Assembly (NCBI GenBank): GCA_016711085.1
Contig: JADJTR010000012.1
Span: forward strand, 186,001 to 250,000
Origin: Phyllobacteriaceae bacterium
Lineage (GTDB): Bacteria > Pseudomonadota > Alphaproteobacteria > Rhizobiales > Rhizobiaceae
DNA: 64,000 nucleotides
Reading direction: 5' to 3'
Shown: positions 52,353 to 61,593 of the stretch, in pieces
Numbering within the stretch: the stretch's first letter is position 1
Layout: each line of letters starts with the position of its first letter
Notes under the pieces: generated by a model
Told to the model about the DNA's origin: nothing
Database searches by the model: none
What the model saw: the letters and a program-made list of their open reading frames with translations, nothing else
Translations under genes and position numbers: made by a program

Positions 52353-53032
52353 GAATCGCCATCCTTTTGGTTGAGCACGCGGGCGGCGGCGCGCATGTCG
52401 CTCGCCAACCCGGCCATGGTGTCCCGCGCGGCGTCCCGCCCGCGTTTCTTGTCGGCGAAGCCGCGCGCGATCACCGCCCGCGCCTCGCCCCGGGAGAACC
52501 CGGCGTCCCGCCGGAGCCATTTTTCCAATTGCCATGTCGTCGGCAGCGCCCGTTTCACCTGGCCGATGCGCGCGCCCGGCTGCATCGGAAAGGTGACGAC
52601 CGAAATTTCCCACAGATCGGCTTCGAGGATGCGGCGCACCCCGCCAGCCCCGTCGTTGCGGGCCCGCACCGTCTTGAAACCGATCGACAACCCGTCGAGA
52701 GCGCCTTCGCGCATCAGCGCCAGCACCTCGCGCGCCTTCGCCGAACCGCCGGCGATGCGGCCGCGGGCGAACAGGCCGCGCGCGTCCTCGCGCAATTCCT
52801 CCCACACGCCGATCGGTTGGGCCGGATCGTGCTGGAACAGCATGCGCACCCCGGTCGCGCCGCGCCCGGCGAGAGAAGCAGCGAACGCGCCGCGTTCGAC
52901 CACGTCGCGGCCGAGATCGACTTCGCCGAACAGGCTGGCGTAACCGCTGAACGAGCCGTCGGAGGCAATCGCGTCGACGCGAAGCGCGGCGTGTTTTCGC
53001 TCGCCCCTTTCCAGTCCGGCGGCGTCAAGCAT
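52349..53032 (-). CDS. GTA prohead protease (g4)
   Basis: This 227-residue HK97 prohead protease has ASLFGEVDLGRDVVERGAFA at the N-terminus, the catalytic His in MLFQHDPAQPIGVWEE, and the Ser region ALMREGALDGLSIGFKTV, then LEADLWEISVVTFPM. A C-terminal extension of ~75 residues follows. Cleaves the capsid scaffold. Confidence 0.93.
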   Translation of the reverse strand: MLDAAGLERGERKHAALRVDAIASDGSFSGYASLFGEVDLGRDVVERGAFAASLAGRGATGVRMLFQHDPAQPIGVWEELREDARGLFARGRIAGGSAKAREVLALMREGALDGLSIGFKTVRARNDGAGGVRRILEADLWEISVVTFPMQPGARIGQVKRALPTTWQLEKWLRRDAGFSRGEARAVIARGFADKKRGRDAARDTMAGLASDMRAAARVLNQKDGDS

Positions 53033-53357
53033 GGGGTTCGTCCTTTCGGTTGGCGGGAAATCGTTCGATGACGCGCTGCGCCGCGCCGACCAGCCACCAG
53101 GCGGTCAGGCTCACGGCGGCGGCCCCGGTCAGCGCCGCCTCCGCCTCGCCGATCGCGTCGGCGATGCCGAGCGCTTCGCCAATCTTCAGGCCGGCCGCGC
53201 CGCCGAACACCAGGCCGGAGACCAGGCCGACGGTGAAGCGCAGCGCCGCCTCGCGCCGCCCGCGCGGCAGCAGATAAGCGAGCGAAATCGCCGAGCCGGC
53301 GACCGCGCCGACGCCCTTGGCGGCGAACACCCAGGCCGCGCCCGCCCACTCGCTCAT
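53025..53357 (-). CDS. Small GTA-cluster membrane protein (g3.5 position)
   Basis: This 110-residue protein has two or three hydrophobic segments (AAWVFAAKGVGAVAGSAISL, then FTVGLVSGLVFGGAAGL) and an acidic stretch. It lies between portal and protease genes, overlapping both, as does the g3.5 gene of other GTAs. In rhizobia this family is conserved (probably DUF6107-like, from memory). Role unknown. Confidence 0.75.
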   Translation of the reverse strand: MSEWAGAAWVFAAKGVGAVAGSAISLAYLLPRGRREAALRFTVGLVSGLVFGGAAGLKIGEALGIADAIGEAEAALTGAAAVSLTAWWLVGAAQRVIERFPANRKDEPHA

Positions 53358-54520
53358 CGTGCTCCTCCCTTCGGGCCGTAGCCGACGGCTTCGCGTTTCT
53401 CGTCCTCGGTCAGGAATCCGGCCGCGCCGAGCCGCGCCCACAGCGCCTCGCGCTCGGCCGCCAGACCCTCGATACGGTCGGCGTCGAACCACAGCCGCAG
53501 ATCGCTCCCGAAGGCCGGGCCAAGAAATCCGCTCAGCGCGCGCGCCGTGCGGCCGGCGAGCGGCAGAACCGTCAGCCGCCAAAAGGCGCGGTTCGCTTCC
53601 TGGTAGTTGGCGTAGGTGGCGTCGCCCGGAATGCCGAGCAGCATCGGCGGCACGCCAAGCGCCAACGCGATGTCGCGCGCCGCGCCGTTCCGCGCCTCCA
53701 TGAAATCCATATCCTTCGGCGAAAGCGCCATCGCCTTCCAGTCGAGGCCGCCTTCGAGCAGCATCGGCCGCCCGGCCCGGCTGGCCCCGGTATAGCCGTC
53801 CTCCAGCTCCTGCTTCAGCCGCTGGAACTGGTCCTCGGACAGGTTGCCGCCTTCCTTCGGCGCGTAAACGAGCGCGCCGGAAGGCCGGGCCGAATTGTCG
53901 AGCAGCGCCTTGTTCCAGCGCGACGCCGCATTGTGCAGGTCGAGCGCCGTCGACGCCGCCTCCAGCGGCGGGAAACCGCGCTGATCGTCAAGCGGGTGGA
54001 ACAGGCCCAAATGCAGTGCGCCGCCTTCGGCCGCCGATCCCAGCGACAGACGGCGCTTGCCGTCTCTGCCGTCAATCTCGATCGCCTCGGGCCAGCCATT
54101 GGCGTCGGCCGCGATTTTCGCCCGATCCGGCCGCACCGGATGCAATTCTCGCACCGCGCCGTCGAGCGTCAGCGCCGCGACATAGGCGTTCCCGGAAATC
54201 AGCAGATGGCCGTAAACAGCCTCGAGAAACGTCGCGCCGTCCTGGCGCGGGTTTGGCCGGTCGAGCAGGTCGAGCAGCGGATGGGCGTCGTGTTCGCGCC
54301 GGCCTTCGTAAAGCAGCCACGGGATCGACGCGGCGCTTTCGGCGATCAGCCGCACGGCGCGGTGCGCCACCGGATTGCGCATGTAGCCTTCGCGGGCGAG
54401 CGCGGCATAGTCGCGGCTGCTCCAGCTTGCCTCGCCGGCGAACTGCAGGGCGATGAAGCCCGACGCGTCCTTGCGTTCGGCAACGCGGGGCGCGCGCCGT
54501 TTCAGCCAGTCAAAGGCCAT
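53354..54520 (-). CDS. GTA portal protein (g3)
   Basis: This 388-residue HK97-type portal protein has RNPVAHRAVRLIAESAASIP early, AHPLLDLLDRPNPRQDGATF, PYLLISGNAYVAAL-like HLLISGNAYVAAL, and LGVPPMLLGIPGDATYANYQ followed by EANRAFW, all family hallmarks. ATG 54520. Longer in-frame extensions of the ORF upstream are not conserved. Intact. Confidence 0.93.
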   Translation of the reverse strand: MAFDWLKRRAPRVAERKDASGFIALQFAGEASWSSRDYAALAREGYMRNPVAHRAVRLIAESAASIPWLLYEGRREHDAHPLLDLLDRPNPRQDGATFLEAVYGHLLISGNAYVAALTLDGAVRELHPVRPDRAKIAADANGWPEAIEIDGRDGKRRLSLGSAAEGGALHLGLFHPLDDQRGFPPLEAASTALDLHNAASRWNKALLDNSARPSGALVYAPKEGGNLSEDQFQRLKQELEDGYTGASRAGRPMLLEGGLDWKAMALSPKDMDFMEARNGAARDIALALGVPPMLLGIPGDATYANYQEANRAFWRLTVLPLAGRTARALSGFLGPAFGSDLRLWFDADRIEGLAAEREALWARLGAAGFLTEDEKREAVGYGPKGGAR

Positions 54521-54555
54521 TGAAGCATTCCTCTTGTTCCAAGATAAAGGCGTCG

Positions 54556-54616
54556 CACCACCCTCATCGCGAGCCGCGCCCTGCGCCCGCATCCTGGGCT
54601 TGTCGAAGGACGAGTG
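54556..54616. repeat. Short dispersed-repeat remnant between portal and terminase genes
   Basis: The gap holds a sequence ending GGGCTTGTCGAAGGACGAG and starting CACCACCCTCATCGCGAG, which looks like the widespread alphaproteobacterial CCCTCATCCTGAGC...GTCGAAGGACGAG intergenic repeat in degenerate form. This ~98-base gap is unusual in a cluster where other neighbours overlap. Identification is from recall. Confidence 0.5.
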
Positions 54617-54618
54617 CG

Positions 54619-56007
54619 TTACACTGCCCTCACCCTCGGCGCGCTTTTCGGCCTGATCAGCAACTCGCTCACCGCCCACACCAGCGCGTCGACCCGGTCG
54701 GGCGAGCGACCGGAGGACAGCCCGTCGGGTCCGAAATCGGCCATTTCGTCCTCCAGTTCCGGCAGGCGCGCCGCGTGGCGCACCCTGCCCTGCTCGTAGA
54801 GCGCGGCAACCGGTTCGGCCCGCACCCATTTGCCACGGTTGGCGCGCACCGCCTTGACCGGCGCGGCCGGATCGACGGCGCGGATCGTCGCCGTCACCAT
54901 GTCGCCGCCCTGGTTGACCTCGGCGATCAGGCAATCGGCCTCGAGGCGCCGCCACAGCGCAATCGCGCGCGCCGCCCATTCGGCCGGCTTCGCCCCGCGC
55001 ACCGTGGCGTCGGCGAGCACCACGGCGCGGCCGGCCGCGTCGAGGCCGACGGCGACGATGCCGCAGGCGTCCGATGCTTTCGTCGAACTCGCCGGCGGAT
55101 CGACGGCGACGACGATGCGGCCGATCGCGGCCGCCGGCAGCGCCGCCGCGCTCTCGATCATCGCCCGCGTCCACAGCGCGCCGTCGCGATCGGCGATCAG
55201 TTCGCCGTCCAGTTCCTGGCGGCCGAGCCGCGTGCCGCCATAGCGCCGGCGCACCGTGTCGATGAAGCCGGCGGCGAGGTTGGCGGCGTTGTCCTCGGTG
55301 CGCATGCGCGTCACCGTCACCGACGGGTCGGCCAGCAGCCGCTTCACCATCGCCGTCGGGCGCGGCGTCGTGGTGATCAATTGCATCGGCCGTTCGCCGA
55401 GGCGAAGCCCGAATTGCAGCATGTCGAAACAGCCCTCGGCGTTGCGCCATTTGGCGAATTCGTCGAGCCAGGCCGCCTCGAATTGCGGCCCGCGCAGGCT
55501 GTCGGGCTCCTCGGCCGAGAACACCTGCGCCACCGCGCCATTGTCCCAGACCAGCCGGCGGCGCGTCGATTCATAGCGCGGCCTTTCGTTGCGGCCCGCC
55601 GCCATGATGCCGGCCGGCCCCTCGATCATCACCTCGCGCGCGTCGGCGAGCGTCTCGCCGACCAAAGCGATGATCCCGTGCCGACGGCGCGTGAATGGCG
55701 GCAGGCCGCGCGCCAGCGCGTTGACCCATTCGGCCCCGAGCCGGGTCTTGCCCGAACCGCGTCCGCCGATCACCAGCCAGGTCGCCGGCGCGCCGCCGAG
55801 CGGATATTGTTCGTAGCGGGCGTGGTGGATCCATTCGCCTTCGGTCAGCGCCGCTTCATCGCCCAGCGTCCCGGCCGCCCAACGCCGCCGTTTCGCCGCT
55901 TTTCCGTCCGCGCCCCGGGGGAGGTGGTCCGGCGCAGCCGGACCGGAGGGGACCTTATTTCGTTTCGTCCCCCCGCCACCCTTTCCTGAGCATTTCGCGG
56001 GCATGGA
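54619..56007 (-). CDS. GTA terminase large subunit (g2)
   Basis: This ~460-residue packaging ATPase/nuclease has Walker A VIGGRGSGKTRLGAEWVNAL, DEFAKW in the Walker B region, and the nuclease acid residues in IVVAVDPPASSTKASDACGI. The end SGRSPDRVDALVWAVSELL is characteristic of GTA terminases. The start is uncertain: ATG 56007 overlaps g1 by ~50 bases and shorter non-ATG starts are possible. Packages random host DNA into GTA heads. Confidence 0.9.
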   Translation of the reverse strand, partial: SMPAKCSGKGGGGTKRNKVPSGPAAPDHLPRGADGKAAKRRRWAAGTLGDEAALTEGEWIHHARYEQYPLGGAPATWLVIGGRGSGKTRLGAEWVNALARGLPPFTRRRHGIIALVGETLADAREVMIEGPAGIMAAGRNERPRYESTRRRLVWDNGAVAQVFSAEEPDSLRGPQFEAAWLDEFAKWRNAEGCFDMLQFGLRLGERPMQLITTTPRPTAMVKRLLADPSVTVTRMRTEDNAANLAAGFIDTVRRRYGGTRLGRQELDGELIADRDGALWTRAMIESAAALPAAAIGRIVVAVDPPASSTKASDACGIVAVGLDAAGRAVVLADATVRGAKPAEWAARAIALWRRLEADCLIAEVNQGGDMVTATIRAVDPAAPVKAVRANRGKWVRAEPVAALYEQGRVRHAARLPELEDEMADFGPDGLSSGRSPDRVDALVWAVSELLIRPKSAPRVRAV

Positions 56008-56413
56008 TTTGCGCGAGTTCCTCGATGCGGTCGTCGATGCGTCCGAGGATTTTGGCGAGTCGGGCATCGTTCTCCTTCGCCCGTTCGGCGCGGCCGTCGC
56101 CCGCCCCGGCCAGGTCGCCAATGGCATGAATGGTCTTGAAGATGCCGGCGAGCGCCGTCATCTGCGCCGGGGCGATGTCGCCTTCGAAGTCGCCGATGCG
56201 CGCCGCTTCGCCGGCGAGGCGATCGATCAACGGCATCAGCGTGTCTTTGAGCGTTCGGCGGCCGCGATGGCCTCGCCAGCCTTCCTTTTTCGCCTTCGCC
56301 CGCACCGAGGCGAGCGTGTGCCCGGTCATTTCCGCGATCAGTTCGGCCGAAACCGCCTCGCCCTCGAACAGCCGACGCGCCGCGTCCCAGCGTTTTTGCG
56401 CCGCGCCCGCCAT
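55955..56413 (-). CDS. GTA gene 1 (small terminase-like)
   Basis: This 152-residue protein begins MAGAAQKRWDAARRLFEGEA and includes MTGHTLASVRAKAKKEGW, a helix-turn-helix-like segment, followed by a long charged helical tail (KENDARLAKILGRIDDRIEE). It fits the GTA g1 small-terminase protein in position and form. ATG 56413 has GGAG upstream. Gene cluster promoter should lie in the ~210 bases upstream, shared with divergent PBP1A. Confidence 0.78.
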   Translation of the reverse strand: MAGAAQKRWDAARRLFEGEAVSAELIAEMTGHTLASVRAKAKKEGWRGHRGRRTLKDTLMPLIDRLAGEAARIGDFEGDIAPAQMTALAGIFKTIHAIGDLAGAGDGRAERAKENDARLAKILGRIDDRIEELAQIHAREMLRKGWRGDETK

Positions 56414-56625
56414 GGGTTTCTCCACACGATAAGAAAATGCCGGATACTGGCCTTAAGCGAGACCGGCGGGGCGAACCCGCACTATTCCGACGATAGCGAG
56501 AACCTACAGAAGGAGCGTCACGTTGTCAAGAATATATTCCTATTTTTTTCGCCCTCAATCCGCCACACCGCCCGGCTTCACAATCGCGCTGACATCGGCT
56601 CCGCATTCCTCTACATCTCCGGGCA

Positions 56626-58773
56626 ATGACGACAAACGCTCCCCCTCCCCGCAAGCCGCGCGCCCGCAAGGCGTCGTTCCTGCTCGAGATCGACGCCTGG
56701 ATCGATTCCACCGTTTACGAGGCGGGGTTCCGGCTGGCGGAAATCTGGGAGGCGGTCACCATCTTCTTTCGCCGCTTCAAGGCGATCGGCTGGAAGCGCT
56801 GGACCTTCGAGGTCCTCGGCGAGGCCTTCACCATGGGCGCGGCCGGATCGGTGCTGATGCTGGCGCTGGCGCTGCCGGCGTTCGAGGAGACCAAGGGCGA
56901 CTGGCGGGCCCAGTCGGACTACGCCGTCACCTTCCTCGATCGCTACGGCAATGAAATTGGCCAGCGCGGCATCCTGCAGCGCGATCCCGTCGCCATCGAG
57001 CGGCTGCCCGACCACGTGGTCAAGACTGTGCTCGCCACCGAGGACCGGCGCTTCTACGAGCATTGGGGCATCGACGTGCTCGGGCTCGGCCGCGCCATGA
57101 CCGAGAATGTCCGCGCCAATTCGGTCGTCCAGGGCGGCTCCACCATCACGCAGCAGCTCGCCAAGAACCTGTTCCTCACCAATGAGCGCACCATCGAGCG
57201 CAAGGTCAAGGAAGCCTTCCTCGCCGTCTGGCTCGAATTCAACCTGTCGAAAAACGAGATCCTGCAGCTCTATCTCGACCGCGCCTATATGGGCGGCGGC
57301 ACCTTCGGCATCGCGGCGGCGTCGGAGTTCTATTTCGCCCGCGATATCCGCGACGTCAATCTCGCCGAGGCCGCCATGCTCGCCGGCCTGTTCAAGGCGC
57401 CGGCGAAATACGCCCCGCACATCAATTTGCCGGCGGCGCGCGGCCGCGCCAACGAAGTCCTCACCAACACGGTGCAGGCCGGCTTCATGACCGAGGGCCA
57501 GGTGGTGCAGGCGCGGCGCAATCCGGCGACCCCGGTCGAGCGCGACGCCATCGAGTCGCCCGACTATTTCCTCGACTGGGCCTTCGACGAGGTCCGCCGC
57601 CTCGCGCCGAAGGGCGGCACCCATTCGCTCGTCGCCCGCACCACCGTCGACATGAACCTGCAGAGAGCGGCGGAGGAATCGCTCGAGTTCCATCTACGCC
57701 AGTTCGGCAAGGATTATCACGTCAGCGAAGGCGCCCTCGTCGTCATCGAGAACGACGGCTCGGTGCGCGCCATCGTCGGCGGCCGCGACTATGGCGAGAG
57801 CCAGTTCAACCGCGCCACCAAGGCCGAGCGCCAGGCCGGCTCGTCGTTCAAGCCCTATGTTTATGCGACCGCGATGGAAAACGGCTTCACGCCGGAATCG
57901 ATCGTCCCCGACGCGCCGATCACCTGGAACGGCTGGTCTCCGGCCAATTATTCGCGCGGCTATTCCGGCCGCGTCACGCTGACCACGGCGTTGGTCAAGT
58001 CGATCAACACCGTGCCGGTGCGGCTTGCCAAGGAGCATTTGACCACCAAGCCGATCAAGGCGACGGCGGAATCCTTCGGCGTCGAATCGCCGATTTCCGA
58101 CCACAAGACCATGACGCTCGGCACGTCGGGCATGACGGTGATGGACCAGGCGACCGGCTATTCGGTGTTCGCCGCCGGCGGTTTCGCCGGAAAACGCCAC
58201 GGCGTCACGCAAGTGCTGACGCGGTCGGGCGAGGTCGTCTGGGACGCAGACCAGGATCTGGCCGCGCCGAAGCGGGTCCTGTCGGAAGAAGCGACGAAGG
58301 CGATGAATTCGATCCTGGTGCAGATTCCCGAATGGGGCACGGCGCGACGCGCCGCGCTGACCATGACGCGCGCCGCCGGAAAGACCGGCACCACGCAAGC
58401 CTATCGCGACGCGTGGTTTGTCGGTTTCACCGGCAACTACACCGCCGCCGTCTGGCTCGGCAACGACGATTTCTCGCCGACCGACAAGCTCACCGGCGGG
58501 TCGCTGCCGGCCATGGTCTGGCAACGCCTGATGACCTACGCCCACCAGAACATCGAATTGAAGCCGATCCCCTATCTCGACAACACCATGCCGGCGCCGG
58601 CCGTCGCCAAGGCGAAGCCGGAAACCGAAGCGCCGAACCTCACGCCGGCCGCCGAAAGGCCTCGCGCCCTGTCGACCCAAACCAGCAAGGAATTGCGCGC
58701 GCTGATCGAACAATTCCGCGCCGCCAGGCCGATTGTCGCCCCGAAGGCGAGCGAGCGTGTCTCGGCGATATAG
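56626..58773 (+). CDS. Penicillin-binding protein 1A (bifunctional transglycosylase/transpeptidase)
   Basis: This 715-residue protein has a cytoplasmic tail, one TM (GEAFTMGAAGSVLMLALALP), a GT51 domain (ATEDRRFYEHWGIDVLGLGR with the catalytic Glu, GGSTITQQLAKNLFL) and a transpeptidase domain with SxxK (AGSSFKPYVYATAMENG), SIN (KSINTVPVRLA) and KTG (AAGKTGTTQAYRD). Polymerises and cross-links peptidoglycan. The end has an Ala/Pro/Glu-rich tail. Intact, length normal for alphaproteobacterial class A PBPs. Confidence 0.94.
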   Translation: MTTNAPPPRKPRARKASFLLEIDAWIDSTVYEAGFRLAEIWEAVTIFFRRFKAIGWKRWTFEVLGEAFTMGAAGSVLMLALALPAFEETKGDWRAQSDYAVTFLDRYGNEIGQRGILQRDPVAIERLPDHVVKTVLATEDRRFYEHWGIDVLGLGRAMTENVRANSVVQGGSTITQQLAKNLFLTNERTIERKVKEAFLAVWLEFNLSKNEILQLYLDRAYMGGGTFGIAAASEFYFARDIRDVNLAEAAMLAGLFKAPAKYAPHINLPAARGRANEVLTNTVQAGFMTEGQVVQARRNPATPVERDAIESPDYFLDWAFDEVRRLAPKGGTHSLVARTTVDMNLQRAAEESLEFHLRQFGKDYHVSEGALVVIENDGSVRAIVGGRDYGESQFNRATKAERQAGSSFKPYVYATAMENGFTPESIVPDAPITWNGWSPANYSRGYSGRVTLTTALVKSINTVPVRLAKEHLTTKPIKATAESFGVESPISDHKTMTLGTSGMTVMDQATGYSVFAAGGFAGKRHGVTQVLTRSGEVVWDADQDLAAPKRVLSEEATKAMNSILVQIPEWGTARRAALTMTRAAGKTGTTQAYRDAWFVGFTGNYTAAVWLGNDDFSPTDKLTGGSLPAMVWQRLMTYAHQNIELKPIPYLDNTMPAPAVAKAKPETEAPNLTPAAERPRALSTQTSKELRALIEQFRAARPIVAPKASERVSAI

Positions 58774-58898
58774 GCCGCGACGTCTTTGAAACATGGTTGC
58801 GGCGCGGCCCGAGCCATGAATGTCGATCGGTCCCGTGCCTCGGCCTTCCCTTTGCCGTCGCTGTCCGCTATGCGGTTTCGGTCCCGCATGGACCGACG

Positions 58899-59483
58899 AT
58901 GCTCAAAACTCCTGTATTCATGGCCCTGACACTCGCCATCGCCTTCGGTCTCGGCGTGTCGTCGCTTTGGTGGGCGCTTGAGCGCGTCGACGGCCTGTCG
59001 CAGCTGACGATCAACGGTTGGTCGGCGCGCCCATTCGCCGGCACCGAAAGGGCAGATCCTTACTCGCGCGCACGGGCGGCGCGTGAGGCGAGCCTGCCGC
59101 TCGGGCATGCCGAAGGCATTGTGTTCACGGCGTTTCGCGACAGAGATGGACGGGAACTGCGCCGCGATTGCGCCTACGCGATCAGCGGGGCGATGCCGTC
59201 GGCCCGCTTTTTTACCGTCCATGCGCGCGGCAGCGACGATGCCGTCATCGCCACCGGGAACCTGCGCACGCCTGCCCTTCACTCGGGCGGCCTGCTTCGC
59301 GGGATCGACGGCCAGGCGACGATCGCCATCGGCCCGTCCGCCGCGCCGGGCAACTGGCTTCCGGTCACCGGAACCGGCGTAATGACGATCGTGCTGACGC
59401 TTTACGACACGCCGGTCGTCGCCAGTGCGGACATTGGCGCGATCGATCTGCCGGATCTGACCCGGGGCGCTTGCAATGGGTAG
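58899..59483 (+). CDS. DUF1214 membrane-anchored protein
   Basis: This ~194-residue protein has an N-terminal signal anchor (FMALTLAIAFGLGVSSLWWAL) and a domain typical of DUF1214 (SARAAREASLPLGHAEGIVF-like ARAAREASLPLGHAEGIVF, then VHARGSDDAVIATGNLRTPA, TIAIGPSAAPGNWLP). Function unknown; the family often pairs with DUF1254, and here its stop overlaps the start of the next gene by eight bases. Weak ribosome-binding site at the chosen ATG. Confidence 0.75.
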   Translation: MLKTPVFMALTLAIAFGLGVSSLWWALERVDGLSQLTINGWSARPFAGTERADPYSRARAAREASLPLGHAEGIVFTAFRDRDGRELRRDCAYAISGAMPSARFFTVHARGSDDAVIATGNLRTPALHSGGLLRGIDGQATIAIGPSAAPGNWLPVTGTGVMTIVLTLYDTPVVASADIGAIDLPDLTRGACNG

Positions 59484-60015
59484 GTTCGTCGTTGCGTTGG
59501 CGTCCGGTCTGGTGGGCGCGGCGTTGATCCATATTGTCGTGCTGTTCCTCGTCCCGCACTACTCCGAGCGTGACGCCTGGTCCCGCATGGCCGAGCGCGG
59601 CGGCCTGTTCGAAATCGTCGACCTGTCGAGCGCAAAGCCTCGCGAACCGGCCCTCTGGTCGGCCGATCCCCTGTTGCGGGCGGTCGGGTGCCGTTTCGAC
59701 CTGAGCGACGGTCCGGTGCAATTGACCGCCCCCGCCGGCGTGATCTTCTGGTCGTTGTCCGCCTTCGATCGCAAGGGGATCAACGTGTTTTCGATCAACG
59801 ACAAGACGGCCGACGCCAGCGTCGACATCGTCCTGGCCTCACCTTTTCAGGCGATAGAATTGCGCAAGGATCGACCGCAGGAGCTGGCGGATTCAATCGT
59901 GGTGGAAGTTCCTTCGCCTGAAGGGCTGGTGGTGCTGCGCGCCTTCCAGCCAGATTGGACCCATGGCGCGGCGGTCGAAACATTCTTCGCCGAAGCGGAT
60001 TGCCAGCAAATCTAG
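59476..60015 (+). CDS. DUF1254-like membrane protein
   Basis: This 179-residue protein has an N-terminal membrane segment (FVVALASGLVGAALIHIVVL) and a soluble domain (PHYSERDAWSRMAERGGLFE; DLSDGPVQLTAPAGVIFWSL; INVFSINDKTADASVDIVLA) typical of the DUF1254 partners of DUF1214 genes. The envelope function is unknown. Reads convergently with the small gene at 60023. Confidence 0.7.
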   Translation: MGRFVVALASGLVGAALIHIVVLFLVPHYSERDAWSRMAERGGLFEIVDLSSAKPREPALWSADPLLRAVGCRFDLSDGPVQLTAPAGVIFWSLSAFDRKGINVFSINDKTADASVDIVLASPFQAIELRKDRPQELADSIVVEVPSPEGLVVLRAFQPDWTHGAAVETFFAEADCQQI

Positions 60016-60022
60016 ATCGGCT

Positions 60023-60184
60023 TCACGCCTTGCGGCGGCTCTTCTTGCGCGGCGTCGTGGGCGTTCTCGTATCGTCCAGACGCTCATAGCGCACGCCGGT
60101 AAACATGACGATGGCGCCGCCGCCCTTGACCGGTTCGCCCGGTTTTTCGCGGGCCTGTTTTGGAAACGCCAAAATCCGCGCCAT
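60023..60184 (-). CDS. Small conserved-type basic protein
   Basis: This 53-residue protein starts MARILAFPKQAREKPGEPVK and ends in a Lys/Arg-rich tail (TPRKKSRRKA), with a central IVMFTGVRYERLDD strand-like segment. The ATG has a strong GGAGGG six bases upstream, which is the main support. No function recognised. Confidence 0.6.
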   Translation of the reverse strand: MARILAFPKQAREKPGEPVKGGGAIVMFTGVRYERLDDTRTPTTPRKKSRRKA

Positions 60185-60341
60185 GTCCACCCTCCGTCTT
60201 GTCGCCGCGAATCTTCCCCTGGCTCGGCCCATTCAGCCCCGCGACGGTTAACAGCTTGCTAACGGATTGCTTTTATCTTGAGGCGAATTTGCCGTTTCGC
60301 GCGGTTTCCGGGCGGGGAAAGGCAAAACAAGTCGCGTGCGT

Positions 60342-61240
60342 ATGGGTGTTCGTGTGTCTTCAGCCGATTTCCGCAATTTGTCCGAACGCCGCGCGCCAGA
60401 TCAGGCCGATGCGCTACTGCGCGCCGCGGTCACGACATTCGTCTCCTGACCCGCCCGACGCGCGCCGACGCCGGCCGCCTCCATGATCTGGCTTCGCCCC
60501 TCTTGCCCTTGGCAAGTGTCGAGGCGCTGCGCTTTGCCGCCGCCGCGCTCTCCGAATCGCATGCGGCGCCCGTCGCGCTGGTGCGTTTGATGGCGGCATT
60601 GCCGGTCGCCGTGTCCGCCCCGCTTCTCGTTCGTTCGCCCTTGCTGGGCGAAATAGATCTGATTGCATTGATCGGGCGTCTCGGCCTCGCCCACGCCCGC
60701 GCCATCGCCCGACGGCCGGAGCCCGGACCGCGATTGGCGGCCCTGCTCGCCTCGTTGCGCGACGACGATATCGCCAGTCGCGTCGCCCCCTTCGGGACAA
60801 CAGACCGGCTGTCCGTGGCGCGCGAACGGTTGCGGTCGATCGGCCTGGAGCAAATGAACGCCGCGCCGCAGCCATGGCGCAATCTGCGCGACACCGCGCT
60901 TTCGGGGTCGCCCGCCCTGTTCCAGACCGCGCTCGCCGACGCGCTGGACAGAGGATTCGCCGCCGCCGGCCAGATCCTCGCCAGCGAAGTCCTCGCCATC
61001 GCCGCCTTCCGCACGCTCGGACTCGCCGCCGAACAGGCGTTCCTGCTGGTGAATGCCCATTTCCCCGGCCGGCTCGCCGACGCCCGGTTCATTCGCCAGT
61101 TTCTCGCCGATTACGAAGCCCTTGACGGGGCTGCGTGCGCCGCGGTCCTTGACGATATCGACGATCAACGCGCAATCGAGCCCGCTCGGCCGGTCGCCGA
61201 CAACGGCGCGACCGAGGCGCTTCGGCTCAGGGCGTCATAA
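60342..61240 (+). CDS. DUF2336 family protein, N-terminal frame break
   Basis: The N-terminus lies in one frame from ATG 60342 (VSSADFRNLSERRAPDQADA, then LLRAAVTTFVS) and hits a stop at about 60447. The rest (TRPTRADAGRLHDLASPLLP onward) is in another frame whose apparent start is at 60278. Joined at about 60445 they form the ~300-residue helical-repeat DUF2336 domain typical of alphaproteobacteria. The function is unknown. The two halves are colinear with rhizobial homologues, so a one-base indel is the simplest reading. Confidence 0.72.
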
Positions 61241-61574
61241 CGGCCAGCAAATCGCCGGGATCGTCGCCGGCGATCTCGATTTCAATCACCCAGACATCTG
61301 GATCGAAACGCGTCTCGCGTTCGATGGCGCGGGCGATGGACTCGTCGTCGCCAATCGCGGAATCGCGGACGAACCGGCGGTCTTGAGGTCCGCCGGCTTC
61401 ATAAGCCGATTGCGGCGCCGGACGATAGAATTGCTGCGCCCCGCCGGGCGTCCGCGCGATCACCAGCACCGCGCCGGCTTCCTCGGCTCCTTTTCGCAAC
61501 ACGGCCGCAAATCCGCCGTCGCGCATCGCCCGGCGCAGCAGCGCCGCAACAAACAGGCCGGTGGTCACACGCAT
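61227..61574 (-). CDS. DUF1491 protein
   Basis: This 115-residue protein begins MRVTTGLFVAALLRRAMRDG and contains GFAAVLRKGAEEAGAVLVIA, then ERETRFDPDVWVIEIE, the DUF1491 signature (R-x-FDPDxWxxEIE). I chose the internal ATG 61574, where the family resemblance starts. Function unknown; it follows the peptidoglycan-binding gene in the same direction. Confidence 0.85.
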   Translation of the reverse strand: MRVTTGLFVAALLRRAMRDGGFAAVLRKGAEEAGAVLVIARTPGGAQQFYRPAPQSAYEAGGPQDRRFVRDSAIGDDESIARAIERETRFDPDVWVIEIEIAGDDPGDLLAVMTP

Positions 61575-61593
61575 TGGCGGGTGAACCTGATTT

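Noticed and set aside
50220..52943. Plus-strand ORF of 907 codons opposite capsid and connector genes
   Set aside because: Shadow frame; the capsid and connector genes on the minus strand are clear.
42188..56413. Active prophage
   Set aside because: No integrase, repressor, replication or attachment sites; gene order and content are those of a GTA.
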